The position numbers and the translations under genes were made by a program. A stretch of 64,000 bases of DNA from Galbula dea (taxonomy: Eukaryota; Chordata; Aves; Piciformes; Galbulidae). This document shows positions 11,801 to 23,800 of the stretch, in pieces. Positions within the stretch are counted from its first letter, which is position 1. Each line of letters starts with the position of its first letter. The notes under the pieces were generated by a model. The model had not been told where the DNA came from. It worked only from the letters and a program-made list of their open reading frames with translations, and did no database searches. The stretch spans positions 1-64,000 of the forward strand of contig VWZX01009005.1 of assembly GCA_013399015.1 (NCBI GenBank), written 5' to 3'.

Positions 11801-14800
11801 AGCTATGAAGAAGACGGCAGATCAATGCTCCAGCTACATTTTCAAAACATGTTTGCAGTACAAGCCTTCAGCCTAGTAGAGCAGTAGTTATTCCAGCAAA
11901 CATCTCCACTTAATTTGGTATGCATCCCTTTGTTATCTCATTCTCATTACTATCATTTATTGCTGCCTTCCAAAACCATGCAATAATCCAAACCAGTATT
12001 TTCTGATATGCTCACACGGTCAACATTTTCAAAGGAATTAATGTATAGTGAGACTTTCAATTCTGGGGTACTAATGTTTTTTGATCCTGTAAAGAGGTTT
12101 TTGGAGAATGAGTTTTAGGACTAAATAAGCCATTATTCAGCCATGTGATGTCCATTGATGCACATCACTAACAATCTTCTTTGCAGACAGAAATTCACCC
12201 CTTAGTCTGGGGAACATGGAAATGCAGCAAATACTGAAAACTGTCACAGTGCTACCAACCTCTGAATCACTTTCACTGCTCATCTTTCAATCCAAGATAA
12301 GAAGCTTAAAAAAATTACTCTAACCCTATCTGAGGGTCACAGAGAATAAGGCAGGGGTTCTTTTTAAAGTAGTGCTTTTTATCATCTCTTTCACTAGTGC
12401 TCTTCTGCCCTTCCTCCCCAACCCTTGTTGCTTTAACCCAGCAGATGGAAAGCAGAACAGGTCTGAGGGCAGAAGACTTGAAGCAGGCTGAAGATCCTGC
12501 TGGAGTGTGGTTCAAGAATTCCAAGAAAAGAAAGAGCCCAAGCTCCCTTAGTGAGTTACTATTCCTTCTTCCCTCCCTTACAGCAACACAGAAATAAGCC
12601 AGGAAAAGCACTTAATTTGTTTCATTCTGCCTGAATGACTGGGAACTCTGAAAGTAGCATGAATGAGCCTGGGTGTTCCTTAGGAAGCCTGAAACTTTCA
12701 GATGGGCCTGGACAGCAGTGTGAGCTGAGACTCCTTGGGCAGAAAGTCTAAGTATCTCCACATGCACTGTTGGGCATCTCCAGAGCACATGCAACAGTCA
12801 ATATAGAGCCATGTCTTTCTCCTCTCAGAAAGGAAGTGGTGCTAGCTGGGTTATACTCACACATAGAGGAGGAATATTTTAGAAAAAGAAACAAAATGAG
12901 CCTGACAAAAAAACAAACAACAAAACAAAACAAAACAAAACCACTCCAAAACAAACCACAAAACCCCAAAAAGCACAACAAAACCAAACACCAGAGTTAC
13001 CCCTAGACAAACTGTATCATATATTATGGCAACTGGGGAACAGCAAGTTTAAAACCAAAACAAAATACAAAATAATTGATAAATGCTTTAGGCAAGTCTT
13101 CAATACAATCTCATGTTTTATCAAGCTATCAGTTAAACCTGCTTCTTTCAGTGAAACAGTGTAGATAGCAAATCAAGAAAGGATCTGACTGATACAGACA
13201 GTTCGTTGTTTTAACATAAATTCAACTAGAGTACACTCCAAGAGTTAACAATGTGACAGAAAGGAAGGAGCTCTGAGGTTAAGGTTAAGGGTAGCATCGC
13301 AAGGAAAACAGACTGAAAATAGGAAAAGAAAAATGTTAAGGCTGACATTAGGAAAACATTTATTATCCTGAGGATGATTAGATAATGGAATAATTTCCCA
13401 AAGGAAGTTGTTGAGTCAAACACTAGAGGCATTCAAAGGAAACCTAGATAAAAACACGAGGTGATTAATCTGGAGGGCAGCCCAGCACTAATGACCCAAG
13501 AGGCTCTTTCCAACTCACTGTGGAAAACAACAATTCTGAACTCTCTACATCAACATGTGAACAAAAACTAAGGCAAAACATTGTGAAAAACCAGAGGAGA
13601 CATTTAACTGGAACCTTGTTTTCAGCTTACAGATTTTTTGATGTGGTTTGGTTTGGTTTTTTGGATGGGGTTTCTTTTCCCCTCTGTACAGTGCCAATAA
13701 CCTATGTCTATATATGCATTCATTGCTTCCACAAATTGATCAGCACAGCAACACAGAAAAGATAAAGCTAAGAAATCTATTTCCCAATGAAGTGAGAGGA
13801 GCTATAGAACTTGCCTTATGAAACACAATGGACATCATGAAGAAATCCAGCAAGAAATTCTCTGAAATGTCTCTATAGTCAAATCTGAAGAAGATCACAG
13901 TGAAGCTCAGAGTAACAAACTGATTAATAGGATTACAGAAGGAGGAGCGAAGGAGTTTCATCCCAGCAACTGTTATCAGGATAATGTCACAGCTGGAAGA
14001 AAGACAGAAAGAAAAACCTAATCAAGTCAAAGTCATAAAGCATTAAGCTATGAAGTTCTTAAATACAAATAGCTGTACCAGAGGTATTTTAGATTGCTAT
14101 GTGTATCTAAATCTACACATCTTACTGATTTCTGATATTAATCTTATGTTCTTTTAATATCACATTTCTTTTACCAATGTGCAACTTCATATCTCTCCCT
14201 TATTATCACACACTTGTCATCTGTGATAAGGAAAGTTCTTTGTACTAAAATCAGTAGCATTGACTATTAAAACCCAAAAACCTAAAAAGGATATTTTTAT
14301 AGAGCTGTTGAAGTTTCAGTTTTGGAAATATCTTGGCACTTCCCTCAATCCATTATAATCTGAAGAAACAAAAATTTTAAATACTTCACAAAAAAAATTT
14401 TGAAAGATATTACACCTTGAAAAAAGTCTTGAACTCACCCCAGGTCTTTTTTATTACTAGAAATTTCACTTGATGACAGAATTTATAACTATTCTACTAA
14501 TTTCATTACACACAGTGCCAAAATTCTGGCTAGAAATACTCACAGATGTGAAGTGCTTGACATTTTTACCATTGCTCTTGATCAGAAGGTCACCTATGCT
14601 ATATAGCAATTACTTCATCAGATGAAAAGAAATTGTGTGTTGCATCTGTGTTGTGAAACACTTGCAGTCTGCATTTTTACTGTCCCTTCTTATGTTCCAG
14701 ACAGTGAACTTAAGCTGAGAACTTAAGTAGTAAGCAACCATGCAGAAAGTCAAGAGGTCCATTCTTTAAAACTTAAAGTGATTTCTGCTGTATCTCCAAG

Positions 14801-17800
14801 AAACACTACTCCTCATAACTCTACAGAAAACTATACAGTTTTCTGTGTAAGAATAGAAAATACAGCTATATGAGAAGGAAAGATGGAGGCAAATGTGTTG
14901 GCACCCCTGGAATTTAAAAACAACCCAACACGCTCCAGGCTCTGTAGATATCTGAACTTACAGACTTGAGGCTGGTCACAATTTTTAATGTTGTTTACAA
15001 GATACTTTGCAGATTTAGAAGGATGGATTTGCCAGGACAGCAATTTTGATGTCTTGATAGTACAGCCTATTCTGGGTTCTGGAGCCTAGAAAAGTCTCAG
15101 ACATTAATTTTTACAACACCTTAGTAGATGGGCACCTTTGATACAGTACTGGGCCCCAGACCATGAACACTTGCATGGTTCTGTATTTTATCCAATAAAC
15201 ACTGAAAACCACAGGAACAGGGTCTGGAGCAGGAATTGGAACATGGGATTCCTCACTCCTGTAAGAATTTCCTAACCACCAAAGCAGGAGGAATCCAGAG
15301 CAAAACCTCTGATAGCCTTTAGTTTTTTTTCCTAAGTGCTTAATAGTTGGACTCTTGTTAAAATGAGCAACACCACCTTTTCCTTGAAGTTTTTTAAAAG
15401 GAAGGAAACCAAAGCAGTGTTTTGTGAACTTGATCACATACTGGGGATGCTGCAAAAACAGCTCTCAGCTCAACAACATTGGGTATCTGGGTTCTAGTCA
15501 GGATAAGGTTAGAGACAAGTGATTTATCCGGAAAGCTCTGAACACGTTCAGAAGTGTATCTCAAGCCTCTTAATCAACCATCAAGACAAATTCAGGAGTA
15601 TTTAGTGGTACTAGGTACTCTTGGGGTTTTCTGGCAGTGGCACAAGTATATTTGGATTGCAGTTTTGCACACTGATGTCCAAGAACCATACTGGATCTGT
15701 TCCTGAAAAGACAGTGCAAAATGAATGGACATGTACAAGTAACTCCCTGTCTACTAAGAGCCAAGGTGACTTCTCTTAAGTAAGCTAAACACATTCACTT
15801 GTTGGAAGATTTTTTTTTTTATATATATACTATTGAAAATAGATGGGAACTTCAATGCATAATGAGTGTCTCAAAGTAGGCCAGGTATTTGCAAAATGCA
15901 TGGCAGGTTCTCTTCCATCCTGCTGAGAATCAGAATACCTGCTGCCATGACTGACACTCGATAGGCCAGAAAGCTCTAAAGAGGTTTTCAGCATTCTCTG
16001 TTGAGTTTACACATTTCCAGGCTGATTTTATTTTGTGTGGCATTTGTTCATTATTGTGCATCTTCTGTAGTGCAGATGCAACTTTATTTGAGTGGAGGTC
16101 ATTCTAAAGAACCACCAGGATATCACTGTTAGAAGGAAATGCCAAGCTGACCTTCTATCTCATCTTGTCAGAGCTCTTCTTTTGAACTTCCCCCAGATTA
16201 CTGACTGGAAAACCTAGTGAATAAGCTAAACACACTCTGAAGCCACTAGAAGCCAACCCAGTGTGTGTCTGGATGAACCTGTTGGATCTTGCATTCTTCA
16301 GAAGAAAATTCTTGCCAGGTGGAGGAATTTTCACATGGAAAATATATATCGTAAGAGCAAAGGGAAGACTATTTCTGCTGGCTCTGTTAAGGTGTGGAAA
16401 ATCTCACCAAAAAATGTCATTGTATAAAATGATATTCTCAAGGGTAAGAGAAAATAATTTGCTCATTATCCCTCATCTTTAAAGATATTGCCACACAAGA
16501 TGCTTTTTCTGGGGCCTTAACTCTCAGCAGAAAGCAAGCAAGAGAGAAGGGGGGCTTATTTCTGAAGCCTCTGTGGCAGGTAAGGCAGGCAGGCTTTTCA
16601 GCCTGTCAGCATGGGTCCCACTAATGACCAGCACATCAGAGTCAGGAAAGCTCAAGCAAACTCCTGGCTGTGAAGCAGTTTTTCTGCCTCCTCAAGATGC
16701 AAACTGCTTCAGTCCTTTAAATCAAAAAGCAGGATGAAGTTTCTTTACAAACCCCCAAAGATTCAAATTGGGAAAAAAACACCAAAATCAAATCATGCAA
16801 AACATACCACCTCAGACAGAGAGCAGGAGAGTGCTGCCTTCCCTTCTCCAAGGTATGATGTGTTCTGATCTTTGGGTGGTAAATGAATGATCCCACAACA
16901 GAAAACAGGTGTATTAAAGCAGAAAAAGCACAATGCTCAGTAATGCTGTATATGGAAAGAGAAGAGAAGCCAGGATCCCTTATGGGCTCACAAAATTGAA
17001 GAGAAAGAGGATCTGAGAGGAAATGTTTTGTGTGTAGGATTTACATGGCAGCTGTAGAGGAAGCATATTAAAGAGGAGTGCCAGAAAAGAAGGGATACTG
17101 GGAGAGTTGTGCATAGACCTCATTTACAAGAAAAAGGAGAAAGCACAGGTTTTAAGTTCAAGGTGACCACTCAAGACACAAATGAGGGATGGGGAAAGAA
17201 ATGGTTGTCATGGTATTCCCCTACAAGCCAAACAATTACAGGCAGACAAATGTAATTACTTCCTTTAATCTCAAGATTTCTGGGGGACTGACTCACTACT
17301 TCTGAACACTTAAGGGAGGTGATATTTTAAAGTGCAATCTAGCTTGGAGGAGTATGTAAAAATAGAACCTTCCTAACCCTACATAGATGCTCCATGCATG
17401 TATTCAGTCACGTGTCCTAACTAGTGACAAATGACACTGATTACTTTTTAGTTCTCCCAGCCTTGCAGAACCAAATAGAAGGATGAGTGTGAACTCATTT
17501 TCACCCTAGACAGCACACCTAAATTCCTGAAGAATTTTGGTGTTAGCTTCTCCCAAGTGCCTGGGGGAAAAAGGTCAGTGGAGAACTAGACAGGCTGTCT
17601 GTGAGGGACTGGTGAGAGACCCTCTGAAGACTCGTTTTCTGGGAGGCATATAGAAATTTTACTGAAGTCCTAGTTTTGTGTCCTAAAAGCAGGGATCACC
17701 TTTTCCTTATAGTTTTGTAGTCCCTAAAGCTGTGTTGCTCTTCTAGGGAAAATAACATACAATTTTTACATCAAACTTCTTTTACCTAATATTTACAGTT

Positions 17801-20800
17801 AAGAACCTAAGTTCTTATTAATTCTGAGGAACTCCCCTCCTCCAGCAGTTTTCCTGCTACTGGAACCTTCCTTCCTGAACACAGGCTGTTTCTTTGGTTT
17901 TTATCACCTGCATCACTGTCATTCTGATAACAAGACTGCAGAAACTCTGCCCACTGGGGATACTGCAGTCACTAAGCCTGCTGAATATCTGCAGTAGGCA
18001 GGTCACTGACCAAAATATTTACCATAAAAGGCTGTCTGCAAGGATCATACTGTGTTTTCATGGATCAGCATCACCAGTTCTGCTTAATAACAGAGACACT
18101 AGACTTAGGGGGAAAAAAAAACTGATGTCCCTATGTTTTCCCAAATCACTCTTAATGCAGGACTACCCACCATTCTACACTGAGTATTTTACTGAGTATT
18201 TTATTCAGTCTTGCCTTAAAAGTCTTGTGTGATGAAGCTCCCAGTAACTCCTCTGGGAGACCACACCACATCCTTAAAAGTCCTCAGTTAGGAAATGTTT
18301 TCTGATATGCAGCCTAGAGTTCTCATTTTCATCTGATTAATTCTAGTTACCCCACTGTGTTTATGCCCATCAATCTCCTGCAGTCTGGTATAGTGTGTCT
18401 TGCTTTTAACTGACATGTAGCCATTCCACATATCTTCCATATAGCTTTCTAAACTGTTCCTTTCTCACTCTCCCACTGGAGTCGTGTCTTAGCATGTGCT
18501 AATGTAGTTTTCCTTTTTCTTTCAGCAGAGCCAATGATTATTGGATACTGAACTAATAATGCATGAAAGCAAACTGTGAAAAGCAAACAGATTTAAGATA
18601 CAAATTTCACTCAGTCTAAAACCAAATAATCTACTAATTACATGCTTTGAGTTATAATCTACTTACTGTGTACCAAGCTTCTTGTATTTACTGATTGAGA
18701 AAGCATCAATGGTGAGGGCATTCAGTATTATAGCTGGGTACAAAATGTATTTCTCAAAGCACTGAAGCCATACATAGAGCCTCTCAAACCACATCAAATG
18801 AGCAGCATCTGAAATTCAGATAATATTTCACCCAGTTATCACATTTTTTTGCACTATAATACTGCAGAAGAAATGAGTTAGCTCACATTAAGAAATACAT
18901 TCAACCAACTAATTTATGAAACAATGGCATTCGTAATTCTTTTGCAACAGAGAAATTACTTTGTTCTCCCAATGTAAAAAGTATGCATTCTGCTGCTTAC
19001 AACTGCACTCATCAGAAACACTCAGAAATGAAGAGAGATGGTACCTGCTCAGGCATAGTTTCTACATCATCTAATTGCTAATCACTATATTAAATAGAAC
19101 TTTTAGTGATTTAATGACTTCAGAGAGGTTTTTTTCCAGCTCTGGCACTGACCTAAGGAACCTCATTTGAGTTCTATGCCTCTCCTTCCCCATCTTGCAG
19201 TGACAAAACACTGTTCTTTAGACTGCAAAGTATCACTGACCTCACTGATAAATGAAATATCCTCTGAGATCTAAAGACTGAAGAATTTACAGGAGCTAGA
19301 AACTGTCCCAGATGTTTTTCAAACCAAACATCCATTGTAAAAAGTATCTGCCAGGATCATCTGTAAAGAGTATCTTTTTTTACAGCAGACTTTTCTAATA
19401 AGATCACAGTGCTTAATGTCAATATTGAACAAGAACTGAATGCTCTGTGCAGTTCAACTGCTCTAAGAATTTATGTGAACTTGGTGCAGAAACACTCATG
19501 TACAGACAAAAATAATGCCTTTATTCTCAACTGAGCTCACCTACACAAGGTTACTGGAGAAAAGTGAATGCAAAAAGGCAGAATTTGGTATTGGCTCAGA
19601 AATAATGATGCCAGCTACTGAATCTCCAGCATTTTTTCCCTGCAGAAACAAAAATAATCATGTACAAACAACCCACCTCCCACATGCACCTTTACAATGA
19701 CAGGCAAAGAAGACATGCTGAATCAACAGATTTGTATGTTCTGCAGGCACAGTTGCAGATTGTATAAGCTCAAAGATCTAAAAGCAACCCTTCTAAATAA
19801 GCTTTAAGTCATCTTTTCTGCTACCTTAAGCTAAGGTAATGCTCTTGCAAAATCAGCCTTCAGAAAATATGATCAACTTCTGCTTCTTGTTATAACATAA
19901 AAATATTTTGTTCTCTTATTATCTAAAGGCCACCTCCTAAAAGTTCGCGCACACAGTGAAATGTCCATTTTGGAGCCTAGTTGTTATTCTCTATTCCTCT
20001 GTTTTCCTCCTGAACTACAAACTGCTCTCAAAGCTCCACACAAGAACTGAGTTCTGTGTAAGAACCCAAGCTTGAATAAAGAGATGTGCATATCAAGCAG
20101 ATCAAAAAAAAGGTAGCTGCAGGAGCACAGACACATGTTTCCAGACGATGCAGACAGCAAAAAAAGAAGCTCACTTTCAGAAGGGGCCCAGCTAAAGATA
20201 TTTAAAAATGGCTTACATGAATCTATAGGGTATAAAAGCAGTGGGGGGGAGAAAGAAGGAAAAAATAATCTCCAGTGCTTCAGGGTTTCCTTCTCACTCA
20301 CACCCACACTACTTTTTACACATCTATTATACCATAAGCTCATACATCTTGAACTCAGCTTTTCTTCCTACCATCAGGCAAAACAATTACAAGTAATCAA
20401 AGAATTATCTAATAGGGGATGGTGTGAGGGACTATACTTTTGACAACCTGTCTTAAGGTACATCTCAAAACTTGCTTGCAAAGCAACACAGAAAGCCTGG
20501 AGACAGCTGACAGTCAGCTGTCTCCAGGGTGGGGTAGAACTGTGGCTCCCCCACATCAAGGACACCTCAAGGTCACAGCAACACCCAGCCAAAGATTCGG
20601 CTATGTGCACGGTGTGTGCTGATTGGGCCAAGTCACCCCAGGAACAGCCAATGGGAGGATGAAGAAAGCCCTGTGAACAGCGTGCTGACCAAGTGCACTT
20701 GCATGGAGCCAGAGATGTGTTGGATGTGCTGTTGCCTGGGAGATGCCCAGAATATGATGGGATTGCTACCCTATAAAAGGGCTGCGGAAAACACAACTGC

Positions 20801-23800
20801 TCACATACTCCCCATAGGAGAAGCAGCTGCCTGTGCACCCACTACCTATGAAAGAAGTCTACTGACCCATGAGATGTCACTGGATCCATGGTGGTTACTA
20901 TCCCTGCTGCTCTCTTTCTTGCTTAATTTTCTTCTCTTTCTCTTCAATCTTTCTTCCCTATTGCTTCAAATTTCTCTGAATAAAGATTGATCTGTTAGCA
21001 GCATCTGACCTCCTCTGTGTCTTCATTTTCGCTTGTGAGATCTCCCTCAGATCTCCCCCAGGTCTTTTAATCGGACCAGAACAGCTGCTCATGAAAACTG
21101 GTCTGATTAATTGCTATTCTGTGGAAGGCCTAAAAGTTTGAACAGTTCATCCAGAGTCTATGAAAAAAAGCAATAAACTTGTGCAATAGTCATTACCAGC
21201 TGCTCAGCTAATTGCAAGCAATCGTTCATCTCCCCATAGTGCTACACTTGTCAAAAATTAGGAACGCTGAAAATGAAATTCTATGCAGTACAAACTCCTC
21301 ACAAACATCTTGCTTTGTGTACTTGTCCCTTCATTGTCCTGACATCTATAGGATAATATTCTTTTCCAAGCTTCTCTTTCTATACAAGCTTGAAACCTTT
21401 AAGTTCAACTCCTACATTTTTCTTACAGGGTAAAAGAAGATGACTGCCTGTCAGACTTATCTATCAGAGGGATTACACCACCTTTTCCTCAGTCTGTCTC
21501 ATCTCAGAACATGATGAAAAGCCTCCACAGCAGCCTAAGGGACATGTATATATATTTTTAACACCCAGAACCACATACATTGTAATAATACTTCAGCCCC
21601 AAAGTGCAGAAACAGACCATATATAAAATGAGGACTGCAAAATTAGAAAAAAAGCCTGTTGCCCACAGCAGGTAGCATGGGAAATGCAGCCATTCTCAAA
21701 GCAGAAGGAAACCCATCTGTGGAGATCAGTCTGGCAGATCTCTACCCTTAACCTTTTCAAAAGCTGAGTCATTGCATTTAGGAAAACAATGTTTTCTGAC
21801 AAATAAGAAAAGACTTAATCAGGACAAAGTGAAGAAATTCTCCAGTAGACTTTTATGATTAAGTGATGTTACAAACAATAAAACTTGCGTGTTATCAGGG
21901 AGAGGAAGCCCTGGATGTTTTCAGTTGGGCATGATCCTTAATAAGATTTGTATTTCTACTATACTTTTCTTGGCTTATTGCAGTAAAGTTAAAAGGCAAC
22001 CCTCAATCAAGTCTCTTGGGTACTGTTCTCATACCCAAGTCTTGTTCGGAAATGAATCATTTTGAAAGATATGATTTAAAAAAAAAAAAACACAAAAACC
22101 AAAAAGCCCAAATCCTTAATATATGGTTTTGCAGGGAGTGAGCTGAAGTCTTTCAGTGTCTGCTTGAGGAACAGACTAAAGTCCTTCAGCAAGCTGTATT
22201 CTGACAATGCTGTCTTCAAACACGTCAGGAACATATATTAAGAAGGACTAAGGTACAGGATCCACCAAGAAATGAGAAGCAGCTTTTTGCTGGTAGCAAA
22301 GGGGAGATGAGAGCTGTTGGGGCAGGCTGGGGAAAGCAGTGCTTCTTAAAGTATACCCTCTGCTTGCAGAAATAAGTGTATCAGAACAGGAAATCAAACC
22401 TCAACATACTAAAATATTGACTGATAATTGCAAGTATCAGGGCACTACCCACTGAAGCCAGCGGACATCAGCAAGAACAAATCTTCCAGAAAAAACTCAC
22501 AGTTCCTTTCAATTTTAATGTTTCTCTAAAAATGTTATGATGAAAATGAGATCTCTAAGCTGCACTATCCTTGCTGTTCAAATGACATGTCAGAAAATAG
22601 AAAATATTCTGCCACAACTTCATCAATCATTTAAGTTTTTAAACTATATAAAAAGCCAATGTATTAAGCATGACATATCAAGCAACCCTACTTAATATAA
22701 AAGCAAAATGTGGATCAGACAATGACAATGTGAAAGGCCACTTAGGGCCAGCAAGATGAAGAAGGGACAGGAGTATTTGACACAGGAGAGGCTGAAAGAG
22801 ATGGGATTGCTTAGCCTTGAGAAGAAAAAGCTCAGGAGGTGTATTATTAATGTCTGATTGGGGGCATTTTAAAGGCATAAATAACTGATAGAGAGAGTAA
22901 AGTTGATGGAGTCAGACTGTGACCAGTGACAGGACAAAAAGAAATGGGAACAAACTAAAATTCCATTTCAACATAAATACACCCTCAAAATCAAAACAAC
23001 CTTTCTTACTGTAAGGACGATTGAATGCTAGAACAGGTTGTCCAGATAGGTTAAATCTCTGTGCATGAGACACTCAAAACTGGACAGAGGCCTGAGCAAC
23101 CTGCTCTAGCTGACTCTGCTCTAAGCAGGGATGTTGGGCTAGACAATCTCCAGAGGTGCATGCCCAGCCTCAGCCCTTCTGTGCAGTGCTCTCAGGAGAC
23201 AATTTTTACAGGTTCACAGATTTGCTGGTGATTGAGGTGGGGAGAAAAAGGGAAATGATGGGCTATGCATGCCATTCAAAAGAGGGAAATACAAAGCATG
23301 ATTTATTCTCCCTACTCTGTTCCTTCTAGATTATTTATAAAAAAAAAAAAAAAACCAACCCCCAAAACAAACCCAAGCCAAACTCCAAGCCATTGCATCC
23401 ACTTAGAAAAGCTTTTATTACAGACCTCTCACTTCCCGTTGCTGGTGCTCTTTGCTCTTGAGTATGGGGTGGGAGATCCACAGCCAGGGGTGATGCTTGC
23501 GAAGCTGAGGAAGTAAGTAATGTGTAACAAATCCCACAGTCCATGCTAAAGCAAACAGGACAATGCTGAGAAATGGCTGGGCCAAAAGAGAAAACAATGA
23601 AATATGGGGTTATGATTTCCAAATAACATTTTTATATAAGATTATTTTAAAAACCATTTTTAAGAGTTCTGAGAATTATTATTTTTATGCAATTAATTTT
23701 TATTCCTGTGTTCAGTCTCTCTGACTCCACAGGTAGCTATGGATTTCAACATGCATTTTGCACAGACAATTAACCACGTTTTTCCTCACTAATTGGAGGA

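Larger units (their letters stand above)
2841..13814 (-). other. PCNX2 intron, about 11 kb, CR1-rich
   Basis: The largest intron in the window. It holds a CR1 fragment (5825-6180), an A-rich tract (6328-6363), an inverted CR1 pair (7359-7890), an A/C-rich simple repeat (12895-12990), an old CR1 (13230-13535), and a stretch near 10870-11010 that looks less decayed than its surroundings. Nothing was recognised in the rest. Confidence 0.8.
20422..21087 (+). mobile_element. Solo endogenous retrovirus LTR
   Basis: A block of about 665 bp with LTR organisation on the plus strand: U3 with ATTGG (20622) and CCAAT (20648) elements, a TATAAAA box (20772-20778), an AATAAA signal (20979-20984), then a T/C-rich U5 with repeated GATCTCCC units. 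It starts near TGTGAGGG and ends near CCAGAACA, giving TG...CA ends. No internal gag/pol/env follows, so it is a solo LTR, antisense to PCNX2. Exact ends and a target-site duplication could not be fixed by eye. Confidence 0.72.
18809..23425 (-). other. PCNX2 intron, 4.6 kb, with solo LTR and CR1
   Basis: Contains a solo retroviral LTR (about 20422-21087, plus strand) and a degenerate CR1 (22735-23180). The remaining sequence shows A-rich runs at 22078-22091 and 23337-23354 but no coding signal. Confidence 0.8.

Noticed and set aside
12748..13006. Overlapping open frames on both strands
   Set aside because: Generated by the (CAAAA)n-like simple repeat.
20374..20838. 154-codon minus-strand open frame, the longest in the window
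   Set aside because: It is the antisense of the solo LTR U3 region; no protein family resemblance.
20616..20990. 124-codon plus-strand open frame
   Set aside because: It crosses the LTR TATA box and ends at the polyadenylation signal; it is LTR sequence, not a retroviral gene.
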